64,000 nucleotides of DNA from Bacteroidaceae bacterium. Its GTDB lineage: Bacteria > Bacteroidota > Bacteroidia > Bacteroidales > Bacteroidaceae. The stretch spans positions 1 to 64,000 of the forward strand of contig JAFZVW010000057.1 of NCBI GenBank assembly GCA_017617635.1, written 5' to 3'. Position 1 is the first letter of the stretch. The number at the start of each line of letters is the position of its first letter. Shown here one piece after another: positions 20,001 to 28,370 of the stretch. The position numbers were made by a program, and so were the translations under genes. The notes below the pieces were generated by a model. The model had not been told where the DNA came from, ran no database searches, and saw only the letters and a list, made by a program, of their open reading frames with translations.

Positions 20001-20251
20001 ACGGCGAATATGCCGAGGCATTACAAGAAGTTACTGTTAACGGAATTACGCATGACGTCAGGAACGTTATGACATGTGACCGCAGTTGCAGCTTACCGGT
20101 AAGAAAGGCAAATGGATTAAACGGTATAACAGTCGATGGCAGCAACTATGCCGTCGTCCACATGATAGACGGCTACCTAATGCCAGAGAAACCCGATTTC
20201 TCATCCCCGGCCAGATTGCGTAACTACATTGAAAGATTCAAAATCCGATAA
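17003..20251 (+). CDS. Surface lipoprotein with several fasciclin (FAS1) domains
   Basis: A 1082-residue lipoprotein. The signal ends at GTFAGC with lipidated Cys28, followed at once by SDDYDLDE, which fits the acidic surface-export signal of Bacteroidetes lipoproteins. FAS1-type strands are recognisable near residues 88-105 (TVFAADDDAWKAFF), about 575 (FTFFMPSDNAL) and about 885 (YTIFAPSNEAIQNL), so three or more repeats are likely. FAS1 domains usually mediate adhesion or ligand binding; no enzyme motif is seen. It opens a seven-gene run; the SusC gene begins 11 bases after its stop. Confidence 0.8.
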   Translation: MRNRLNKWSKHTIVAVCLLALGGTFAGCSDDYDLDEVKPSYLNESIYETLVKSENHEYYLRLIADPELNSGLHEGETPELVEILKRTGSRTVFAADDDAWKAFFQANAQLPEANPWHNATCYEKLSKAQKLLLLNTSMLPNAIVMENLASSTGTNPTRGETLRHLTKAAPTDTITLVAISDLFQTKWKEEKQKQAVGEGNYPEVDQWARIKNGVDYTPESKILMSQDSSQSMMIHFTNEYMSRNQITDNDFRILMNGETRLTGDVHIYDAKLDSADIVCQNGYLEYTAKPLVPLANMSEVIRTNGETNIFSHMLERFSVPFHSTELARQYRLLHPEFKETDTLYVKRYYSERSFGSTKSYNREIRKDWKGNLFAHDGLAILNFDPGWNAYFPYGKEVTQDMGAIFVPCDEMMIKYFQNGGGRVLIEEYTKDPYNPSEYGTDEEGMNKLFEDIDQIPLTNMAKIINQGMFDSFADAVPSKMLKMVEPDSQEDIFSEPDTRMEADGGNIHKVILACNGPVYIMNNVFTPTDFDCVATPAFIKKQSDKKIMYWAIYSDKDLGGSAIMGINYYAYLKAMKSCFTFFMPSDNALKYNYDPMSFSSLRDARVMRMMYTGTGNFPFKNGAATAQRYQTDENGKKIYVLANYNVNYGEIGSEQTLRYVSQAEIVNRLRLMLEQNTIVHETLGTDYYDNNGRLVPNINEAEDEFYKSKDGMGIRVIREDGKVIAAQGGFQYENQREFEIPNENLVDEENIREEDGRGVGILCAKVTEFGDYKNGYTFTMNAPLIPAARSVWSLMSNVPRGFNGSKQSEAEGAAENNPYQNFYEICDHPGIDLDEVIKKSGLVDETKYDITNTDKLKQLNAAIAKYSTFVDKNGVDYNVSFWQNYNYTIFAPSNEAIQNLYDNNVDEFPTWEGIIEDFESCDKDEDGNLIHRDDSLRLQANIVWLTNFVRLHFADNSVFADKSDKKYELISNSFDNKYKTFTKLYVKRQNGVLSISTKEDGEYAEALQEVTVNGITHDVRNVMTCDRSCSLPVRKANGLNGITVDGSNYAVVHMIDGYLMPEKPDFSSPARLRNYIERFKIR

Positions 20252-20262
20252 ATACTATTGCC

Positions 20263-23200
20263 ATGAATAAAATAATAAAAATGTTTATGCTTGTGGGCAT
20301 AGTCATGACGGCACTTCCCACAAATGCACAGACGCGTATTTCCGGTACTGTATCGGATGCTATCGATGTTATTATCGGTGCCAACGTAAAGGAGGTCGAC
20401 AAGAATAACCGTACGGTAAACGCCTGTGTTACTGACTTCAATGGTAACTTTACCATGTCAATCAAGGATAGGAAGAACAATCTGGTAGTTTCCTATATCG
20501 GAATGAAGACCGCTGTAATTCCACTGGCTGGTAAAACTGTATTCAAGATTACACTTCAGGACAACACCAAGACCATGAAGGAAGTCCAGGTAACCGCCAA
20601 GAAAATGGCTGCGACTACCGGTCTTGATATTCCTGCACGAGAATTTGCCGGCGCCGTTCAGAAATTTGACATGGCAGATTTGGACGGTCTGGCATTCACT
20701 TCTGTCGACGAAGCACTGCAAGGACAGATTGCCGGTCTGGATATTGTTGCCAACTCGGGTAATGCCGGTGCCGGTACAACCATGCGTCTGCGTGGTACAT
20801 CTACGCTGAATGCAGGTAGCGGACAGCCCCTGATTGTCGTAAATGACCACATTCAGGAACTTCCCGAGGATGCCACAAGCGGTGTCGACTGGGGAGACAT
20901 GGACAATGAGGAACAGTTTTCAACCCTTCTGAATGTAAACCCCGAGGATATCGAGAGTATCACGGTCCTGAAGGACGGTGCTGCTGCCAAATGGGGTGCC
21001 AAGGGTTCCAACGGTGTAATCGAAATCAAGTTGAAGCGCGGTAAGCGTGGTCCTACCAGCGTTACCTTCAACTACAAGTTCACCGGTACATGGCAGCCTT
21101 CAGGCTATAGGATGCTGAACGGTGACGAGTACACCATGTATATGAAGGAGTCCCTGTTCAATCCAAAGAATGGTTGGGATATAGAAATTCCCGAACTGGA
21201 ATACCCGAAGAACAAGTACGACTACATTTACAACAACTACAACAAGAATACTGACTGGGTAGGTGCTGTTAACCAGTTCGGTGCCGAGCATCATTTCTAC
21301 GTAACGCTGTCCGGTGGTGGCGAAAAGGCAACTTTCCGTATCGGCGCAGGCTACGATACCAACAAGGGTACCAACATAAACCAGAGCTTCAACCGCTTCA
21401 GTACGACAACGGCATTGGACTACTGGATCAGTGACCGTATCAAGTTCAGTGTGAACATGCCTTTGACATTCTCTACACGCCACAACAACAGCGTTGCAAA
21501 CACAGCAAATGGCAAGGCGTACAAGGCAATGCCCAACATGAGCATATATGAATGGCAAGGATTGGTTGATGAAGCAGGAAACCCGATTACCGATGAATAT
21601 GGTAATCAGATCTTTGCTCAGACAAACAATTACTTCAACATGCTTCCTGTAGCATCCACCCTTGGTTCAGGATCCGCAACACGTATTGACAACAGTGGCG
21701 AATACACCTCATGGGAATTGCGTGATATGTTTGCCAATGGTAATCCCATTGCATACGCCAACTACTGTAACGACAAACAGAAAACATACGATTTGCATCC
21801 GCAGTTCTCGCTGGAGTACAAGCTCCTGGGCAAGGAAAGCGACCAGTGGCGTCTGAACTATGTTGCCGACGTACAGTTGGACATCTATAACAAGAGCGAC
21901 GAGTCATTTACACCGTCTTACCTGAAGAATATGCCTTGGATATATGGTGGTGACAACACCAGCGGTCTGGGTGCCAACTACCGTAACTACGTATCCAACA
22001 GCGAATACAAGTCATTACAGTTCTCGACACGTCACGACCTGCGTTTCTACAGTGCATTCAAGAACAAGGATCACAGTCTTAGCGGTCTGGCACGTTTCGA
22101 GATACATTCCGGAAACAGTAACAGCCAGTCCATAGGCAAATGGAACCTGCCCGACGGCATTACAGACCCGACATCCGAGGGTATGCTGACCACAGCAAAT
22201 GCCACCACCGGCTCATGGCGTGGACAAAGTTTCTATTTCCAGGCTCACTACTCATACAAGTCAAAGTATAACCTGGACGCAAGTGTTCGTATCGACGGTA
22301 ACACCAACTTCGGTTCCGGCAACAAATACGGAACATTCCCATATTTTGCCGCACGTTGGAACATTTCCGACGAGGATTGGATGAAGTGGTCCAAAAAATG
22401 GCTGTCCATGCTTGCCATACGCCCGACATGGGGTATATACGGTAACGGCAATATCGGCAGCAACAACCAGTATAACCGTTATGGTTCATCCGGCAAATAC
22501 AACGGCCATGATGTTATCGTTCCTGAAAACCTTGCCCTGCAGAGTATCAGATGGGAGAAGAGTTCTATCTGGAACATTGGTTTCAACTTCGGCTTCCTGG
22601 ATGACCTGATTACAGCCGAACTGGAAATCTATGGCAAGCGTACAAAAGACCTGTTGATCTATGGTATACGCATACCGAGTGCCAATGGTTTCTCTTCCCT
22701 GGCATGTGTGAATGGCGGTCAGATGTACAACAAGGGTTGGGAATTGAACCTCTCCACAGCCAAGTTCGCAAAGGTAGGCAAGTTCAGCATGAAGGCACGT
22801 CTCAATTTCTCGCAGAACTTTAATGAAATCGAGGAGCTGAACAGTCTGTATCTCGAATCCGTAAACGGGTCGGAAAGCTGGCAGCCTACGAATCAGGCAT
22901 GGAACAAACGTGTACAGATAGGCAATGCCCTGGGATCTATCTACGGTCTCCACTATCAGGGTGTATACCGTTACGACTACGATCATAACGGCTATGACCT
23001 GAACAGCTGGACAAGCTATGGCTATAACGAGGCCCTGACAAACGGCGATCAAGTCAGGAAGGCAGACAACTATCTGGAGTTTAACGATCTTGTCAAGAAC
23101 GGCTGGACTGCAACAGGCTACAATGATGCCGAGTACAAAAATGGAGAATGGAAATACAAGAATCCGACCAATACTGCAGCAGCAGCTCAGCGTCGCGGTG

Positions 23201-23916
23201 AGAACAACACATGTCCTATCGCATACGACAAGGCCGGCAATATGCTTACCGACCAGAAGGGCAATCCGCTGCCAATGTACTATGTGTACAACAACGATGG
23301 CGGAACACGCTACCAGTTCAGCGGCGGTGATGCTATTTACGAGGACATCAACAAGGACGGCCAGATTGACCGCTATGACATGGTTTATCTCGGCAACTCA
23401 AATCCAAAGTTCTATGGTGGTGGCGGCTTCACTCTGTTCTACGGAAAGTTCAGCATGAACGTAGGCCTGAACTTCCGTGTCGGCAGCATGGTTATCAACA
23501 ATGCGCGTGCCACATACGAAAGCATGCATGACAACAACAACCAGTCATACGCAACTACATGGCGTTGGCGCAAGAACGGAGATATCACACAAATGCCACG
23601 TGCCATGAACTACTACGGTACAGGCGTTCAGAGCTACAACTCCCTGCCAAGCGACAGATATGTTGAAAGCGGTGACTTCCTTCGTATCCAGTACATTCAG
23701 TTCAAGTATGATTTCGAACCAAAGAAAATCAACTTCCTGAAGAAGTGCGGTGTCAAGGTACTGGGATTGTCTGCATCAATCAACAACATAGCATGCTTCA
23801 GCAGCTATACCGGTGTTGATCCCGAGGTTAGTCCTAATGGTTTCAACCCTGCTATTGACTATGCAAAAGTTCCACGTTCAAGATCATTTACATGCAGTGT
23901 AAATCTTGGTTTCTAA
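20263..23916 (+). CDS. SusC/RagA-type TonB-dependent outer-membrane transporter (first)
   Basis: A 1217-residue outer-membrane barrel that would import a ligand captured by its SusD partner, powered by TonB. Signal peptide (about residues 1-22), then a carboxypeptidase-D-like beta domain (ISGTVSDAIDVIIGANVKE to residue 100), the TonB plug, and the SusC-specific signature ITVLKDGAAAKWGAKGSNG. The C-terminal strand ends SFTCSVNLGF with the usual terminal aromatic. The SusD gene starts 3 bases after the stop. The beta domain is short and lacks the usual PLPGV-like opening. Confidence 0.93.
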   Translation: MNKIIKMFMLVGIVMTALPTNAQTRISGTVSDAIDVIIGANVKEVDKNNRTVNACVTDFNGNFTMSIKDRKNNLVVSYIGMKTAVIPLAGKTVFKITLQDNTKTMKEVQVTAKKMAATTGLDIPAREFAGAVQKFDMADLDGLAFTSVDEALQGQIAGLDIVANSGNAGAGTTMRLRGTSTLNAGSGQPLIVVNDHIQELPEDATSGVDWGDMDNEEQFSTLLNVNPEDIESITVLKDGAAAKWGAKGSNGVIEIKLKRGKRGPTSVTFNYKFTGTWQPSGYRMLNGDEYTMYMKESLFNPKNGWDIEIPELEYPKNKYDYIYNNYNKNTDWVGAVNQFGAEHHFYVTLSGGGEKATFRIGAGYDTNKGTNINQSFNRFSTTTALDYWISDRIKFSVNMPLTFSTRHNNSVANTANGKAYKAMPNMSIYEWQGLVDEAGNPITDEYGNQIFAQTNNYFNMLPVASTLGSGSATRIDNSGEYTSWELRDMFANGNPIAYANYCNDKQKTYDLHPQFSLEYKLLGKESDQWRLNYVADVQLDIYNKSDESFTPSYLKNMPWIYGGDNTSGLGANYRNYVSNSEYKSLQFSTRHDLRFYSAFKNKDHSLSGLARFEIHSGNSNSQSIGKWNLPDGITDPTSEGMLTTANATTGSWRGQSFYFQAHYSYKSKYNLDASVRIDGNTNFGSGNKYGTFPYFAARWNISDEDWMKWSKKWLSMLAIRPTWGIYGNGNIGSNNQYNRYGSSGKYNGHDVIVPENLALQSIRWEKSSIWNIGFNFGFLDDLITAELEIYGKRTKDLLIYGIRIPSANGFSSLACVNGGQMYNKGWELNLSTAKFAKVGKFSMKARLNFSQNFNEIEELNSLYLESVNGSESWQPTNQAWNKRVQIGNALGSIYGLHYQGVYRYDYDHNGYDLNSWTSYGYNEALTNGDQVRKADNYLEFNDLVKNGWTATGYNDAEYKNGEWKYKNPTNTAAAAQRRGENNTCPIAYDKAGNMLTDQKGNPLPMYYVYNNDGGTRYQFSGGDAIYEDINKDGQIDRYDMVYLGNSNPKFYGGGGFTLFYGKFSMNVGLNFRVGSMVINNARATYESMHDNNNQSYATTWRWRKNGDITQMPRAMNYYGTGVQSYNSLPSDRYVESGDFLRIQYIQFKYDFEPKKINFLKKCGVKVLGLSASINNIACFSSYTGVDPEVSPNGFNPAIDYAKVPRSRSFTCSVNLGF

Positions 23917-23919
23917 TAC

Positions 23920-25995
23920 ATGAAGACAATGAAAAAAATTAATAATATCATAAAAGTATCTTTCCTGTCAGTATTGTTATCTGGAGCTTTGGCATCATGT
24001 AACGACTATCTGACCGTTCCTCCTACAGGATACCTTACCGAGGAGACTTTCTGGGAAGACAAGCGGGACTTGGAAGGCGTACGCTATGCTGCATACAAGC
24101 AACTGGCATCCCAAGTCGAAAAGATGATTATCTGGGGTGACCTGCGCAGCGATGCATATAAGCAGAATACGGTTATAAGCAGCAGCCAGAGTAACCGTGA
24201 CCTGTATCGTAATATCATACAGGCTGACATTGATACTACCTGGTCAATCTATGACTGGAGCGGTATGTATTCTGTCATCGGCTATTGTAACAAGGTCATT
24301 CAGCATGGTGACGAAGTTCTGGAGAAGGACAAGCAGTTCACTGCAGCCGAATGGAAGCAGATGAAAGCAGAGATGGTAGCAATACGCGCGCTTTCATATT
24401 TCTATCTGGTACGCGCGTTCAAGGATGTGCCATACACGACCAAGGTTGTAAACACCGACACTGAGGTTGAGTATTTCGAGCAGATGCCTGCACTAACCGT
24501 TATGGATGAACTGATAAAGGAAGTCAAAGCTGTGGAAAATCAGGCACGTAATCGCTTTATTAACACCGAGGACACAAAGGGCTTGATTACAAACGGTACC
24601 ATCAACTGTCTGTTGGCTGATATGAATCTCTGGCGTGCAAGTCTGACAGAATCAGGATATGAGGATGTCAAGGCAAAGAGGGATGATCTGAAAACAAAAC
24701 TCACAAAAGCCGAGAATGATCAGACTGACATAAACGACAAGCTTACAGAAGAGCTAGCCAAACCCACAGAAGAGCAAGATGCAGAGAAAATTGAAGAATA
24801 CAGGCAACGACTGGCTGAACTTGCTTCTGAAATAGAAGTACTTTCTTCTGACATCGCTGCTTTGGAAGAATCAATGACAAAGCAGGATCCTGCGCCATTC
24901 TACAATGCTGCTATTGAATATGCCGACAAGGCTATCTGCAAACTGGGTGACCAGTTTGACGAGGAGCAGAGAAGTACCCCGATGGCCAACCGTGAAGGCT
25001 ATCTTTCATGGTCAAATGCTCCTACATTCGGTCGCAGCACAGGCCTTGACTTCATGTACAAGAATACCGTTGATGACGCACATCACGGCAAGATTCAGAT
25101 GAAAGCCTACGAGGAAATTTTCAAGAAACAGAACTCGAACGAAAGCTTCTTTGAAATCCAGTTCAGCAGTACGGACAGCCGTAGCAACGGTACTGTAAAC
25201 TCCTTCTGGGGCTACAGCGAAGGGGCACATCTTGTTACCACATATAGCGAGGACAACCGCAAGGACATGCGACACTGGTTCAGTGCATGGAAAAATATTG
25301 ACGGTGTAGATAACTCTCAGGACTGGTATTGCCTGAAATGGATGAAGGCCGAACCCCTCTTTGAAGAAAACATAGGTAAGGAGGATGTAAAAATCACCGT
25401 AAAGGCAACTAGTGAGACATATAACAACTGGATTGTATACCGTCTGAGCGATGCCTTGCTGATTGAAGCCGAGGCTGCTGCATGTCTTGGAGAGCTAGGT
25501 GTCAACAAGGATGAAAACGAGACTCTGTGCAAGAAGATTCTGCGTATGGTCAACCGTCGCTGGTATGTGGATGTCGAAAAAGGAGGTGATATCGAATATG
25601 ACCTGAATAAGGAACTGAAGGATCCTCTGAAAACATATGAAACCAACTTCTATACAGACAATTGGGTAACAAACGTAATGAAGACGCGTAAGATTGAGTT
25701 CATTGGCGAAGGCAAACGCTGGTTTGACCTCGTACGCTGGGCAGAACGCAATAACCAGGGGGCTGTTAAGCATGAAACGGATCCTTCCAAGAACGAAGAT
25801 CCCGGTATGGTGGAAATGTTCAACAGTTTCATGACCGACATTACCGGATACGAGACAGCACGTAACCGCTGTGTAAACATGTGGGGATTGTACTGTCCTA
25901 TCTACTACATGGAAATCAAGGCCTATCGTGCAGCTCATGCCCAGGACAAGATTTCCCAGAACCCTATATGGAACAAATCCAAGTATGACAGATAA
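23920..25995 (+). CDS. SusD/RagB-type surface lipoprotein (first)
   Basis: Partner of the upstream SusC, acting as the ligand-binding lid. 691 residues; lipobox GALASC with Cys27, then NDYLTVPPTGYL, the classical SusD opening. TPR-like segments are seen (IRALSYFYLVRAFKDVPY). The C-terminal part has TRKIEFIGEGKRWFDLVRW, the SusD family signature. Residues about 250-320 are a highly charged Lys/Glu/Leu-rich stretch that looks like a coiled-coil hairpin inserted between TPR units, unusual for SusD. An alternative start three codons downstream is possible. Confidence 0.92.
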   Translation: MKTMKKINNIIKVSFLSVLLSGALASCNDYLTVPPTGYLTEETFWEDKRDLEGVRYAAYKQLASQVEKMIIWGDLRSDAYKQNTVISSSQSNRDLYRNIIQADIDTTWSIYDWSGMYSVIGYCNKVIQHGDEVLEKDKQFTAAEWKQMKAEMVAIRALSYFYLVRAFKDVPYTTKVVNTDTEVEYFEQMPALTVMDELIKEVKAVENQARNRFINTEDTKGLITNGTINCLLADMNLWRASLTESGYEDVKAKRDDLKTKLTKAENDQTDINDKLTEELAKPTEEQDAEKIEEYRQRLAELASEIEVLSSDIAALEESMTKQDPAPFYNAAIEYADKAICKLGDQFDEEQRSTPMANREGYLSWSNAPTFGRSTGLDFMYKNTVDDAHHGKIQMKAYEEIFKKQNSNESFFEIQFSSTDSRSNGTVNSFWGYSEGAHLVTTYSEDNRKDMRHWFSAWKNIDGVDNSQDWYCLKWMKAEPLFEENIGKEDVKITVKATSETYNNWIVYRLSDALLIEAEAAACLGELGVNKDENETLCKKILRMVNRRWYVDVEKGGDIEYDLNKELKDPLKTYETNFYTDNWVTNVMKTRKIEFIGEGKRWFDLVRWAERNNQGAVKHETDPSKNEDPGMVEMFNSFMTDITGYETARNRCVNMWGLYCPIYYMEIKAYRAAHAQDKISQNPIWNKSKYDR

Positions 25996-26012
25996 TTGAG
26001 GAGGACTAAGAA

Positions 26013-28334
26013 ATGAGAAAGACAAATATTATTAAGAAAGCGTTTCTCCTGTTGCCTGTAATGGCGGTTGCGGTTCTCTTCCAGAACTGTACGGAGAAAA
26101 TTGATGATTCTGCACGTTACGTTTTCGAAGGAAACACAATCCTCAGTTATCTGGAAAGCCAGGTCAAGGAAGACGCAAACGGTGAAAAGGATTCCATTTA
26201 CAAGGAGTATGTCAAGCTCCTGAATGAGGTAGCCATCAGCGAACAGTCATCATCAACCGTCGCACAGTTGATGTCGGCACGTGGTAACTACACTTGCTTT
26301 GCTCCGACAAACGATGCCATTCAGGCATATCTTGAAGGACTGGTAGCACAGAAGAAGATTTCCGAGCCCTCATGGGATGCTCCGGAATTCCTGGCTGACC
26401 CGAAGCTGCTGAAGGAAAAGAAGGAACAGGTTGTTCTGAATTCAATCATTGACGGCGGTGACGATAACACTGCATATCAGGTAAGTTATTTCGGAGAACG
26501 TGCAGAACGTAATGAAATGATCGGTCTGCCTAACATGCTTGACAACAAACTGCAGGTGTATTTGACAGAAAACTATACCTGGCCTGAGGGTGTTGACCCT
26601 GCAGAAATGAAGGAACTGGGCAAATACACGGTAGAAGGTGCGGTGGTAGATGGCAAGAATAATGATGTATATGCCATCAACGGACGTGTGCACCAGGTAC
26701 ATCAGGTAATCGCTCCAAGCACCGAAAGTCTGGGTCAGTATTTCGAAAAGGTTCTTGAGGAAACAGAAAAGGGCTATTATGTGTATGCTGCCCTGGCTCA
26801 AGCCTGTGGATTGATTGAAGAGCTCAGCAAGACCGAAGATACCTACTATTTCACTCAGAAGCAGACAGGAAAAATCAAGGATTTGCCAAATCATAACACA
26901 GAGGGTAAGCCAGGTTATCTGCCTAACCGCCGATACATCGGTTTCACATTGTTTGCCGAGCCTGATGAATGGTGGGAAGAACAATTAGGCCTACAAATTG
27001 ACGAAAACATTACTCCGGAAGATGTTGTTTCGGCCGTATACGACTACGTAAAAGCCAACGGTCTCTATTCTACCGACTTTGGCGCAACAGAAGGCACAAG
27101 TTGGGAGGAATTGAAACAGAGCAGCAATATCCTGAACCAGTTTGTAACATATCACCTGCTGCCGGCACGTATTGCCAATGACAAGCTGGTTATACATTTC
27201 AACGAATTGTGGTATAATGTTACAGACAAGGTAAAGAAAGCCTCGGTAATGGACTATTATACTACGATGGGTGCACGTCGCCTTCTTAAGACATACGAGG
27301 CATCCAGAACCTATGGAGACAGACGCCAGAATGTTGTCTGGCTCAACCGCATTCCAACTTTGAACAATGCCCGTAACGGGGATTACACCGAGAACGGAGC
27401 CCCTGTATATCCCGGTATTGAAATCAAAACAGCAGATTTCAAGAAGGTGTACAATGCATTTATCTATCCGATTATTATCCCTGATGGAGGAAAAGGACTT
27501 TATTTCAACGAGGAAACAGCAAACTATCTTGCAAGCGAACGTATGCGAATCGATGTTACCACCTTCTTCAAGGAATTGATGACCAACGATATGCGTGCAA
27601 ACGAGAACAACGACGACCAAAACCTGCGTAGAGGCATCCCGACAACCAAGGATTTCAGTCCAAAGGAAACCGGAGAGAATGGTTGGAGTTCATACTTTGA
27701 TGACTGTGAAATCGGTGAAAACTCAAAATTCTATTACCTGACCGGACGTAACTCAAAGACATATTCGTGGCATAACTACCAAGGTGACGAGCTGAACGTT
27801 ATCGGTCAGTACAAGATGACGATGAAGCTGCCGCCTGTACCTAAGGACGGTATGTACGAACTCCGCTTTGGTGTAAGTTGCTCGAAGCAGCGCGGTATGT
27901 GCCAGTGCTATTTCGGAACCAACAAGAATGCCCTGCCTGCAGCCGGAATCCCTCTTGACTTGAGAAAGGGGCTGCAATACTGGTATCTGGGTTCCGGCAA
28001 TCTGGAAACCAACTATGGCTATGCCGTTGATGACCTGAACGATGAAGAAGCAAACATCGAAGTCGACAAGAAGTTACGCAACAATAACCTGATGAAGGCT
28101 CCCAACAGCTATTACAGGGTAGGCCAGTCTGTAACAATGCGTGCAGAAAATTCCAGCAGCTACAGCATTGCCCGTCGAATCATCGTCCGTCAGGAACTGC
28201 ATGCAAACGAAACCTACTACATTCAGTTCAAGAATGTATTGAAAGATAACGGTGCACAGTTCTTCATGGACTATATCGAATTCTGTCCAAAGGAGATATA
28301 CGACAATCCTACTCAGCCAGAGGATATCTGGTAA
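26013..28334 (+). CDS. Lipoprotein with FAS1 domains and C-terminal beta domain (second)
   Basis: A 773-residue lipoprotein with probable lipidated Cys26; the residues before it (VLFQNC) are not a standard lipobox, so lipidation is inferred. A FAS1 repeat is seen at about residues 85-240 (NYTCFAPTNDAIQAYL, later INGRVHQVHQVIAP). A second starts near 306 (GFTLFAEPDEWW) and runs to the TYHLLPARIA segment near 385. The last 200 residues are beta-rich (YELRFGVSC, FFMDYIEFCP), perhaps a binding module. It follows SusD by 17 bases with ribosome-binding sequence GAGGA. Confidence 0.78.
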   Translation: MRKTNIIKKAFLLLPVMAVAVLFQNCTEKIDDSARYVFEGNTILSYLESQVKEDANGEKDSIYKEYVKLLNEVAISEQSSSTVAQLMSARGNYTCFAPTNDAIQAYLEGLVAQKKISEPSWDAPEFLADPKLLKEKKEQVVLNSIIDGGDDNTAYQVSYFGERAERNEMIGLPNMLDNKLQVYLTENYTWPEGVDPAEMKELGKYTVEGAVVDGKNNDVYAINGRVHQVHQVIAPSTESLGQYFEKVLEETEKGYYVYAALAQACGLIEELSKTEDTYYFTQKQTGKIKDLPNHNTEGKPGYLPNRRYIGFTLFAEPDEWWEEQLGLQIDENITPEDVVSAVYDYVKANGLYSTDFGATEGTSWEELKQSSNILNQFVTYHLLPARIANDKLVIHFNELWYNVTDKVKKASVMDYYTTMGARRLLKTYEASRTYGDRRQNVVWLNRIPTLNNARNGDYTENGAPVYPGIEIKTADFKKVYNAFIYPIIIPDGGKGLYFNEETANYLASERMRIDVTTFFKELMTNDMRANENNDDQNLRRGIPTTKDFSPKETGENGWSSYFDDCEIGENSKFYYLTGRNSKTYSWHNYQGDELNVIGQYKMTMKLPPVPKDGMYELRFGVSCSKQRGMCQCYFGTNKNALPAAGIPLDLRKGLQYWYLGSGNLETNYGYAVDDLNDEEANIEVDKKLRNNNLMKAPNSYYRVGQSVTMRAENSSSYSIARRIIVRQELHANETYYIQFKNVLKDNGAQFFMDYIEFCPKEIYDNPTQPEDIW

Positions 28335-28370
28335 ACTAACAATAACCTAAACTCTATATCATATTATATT

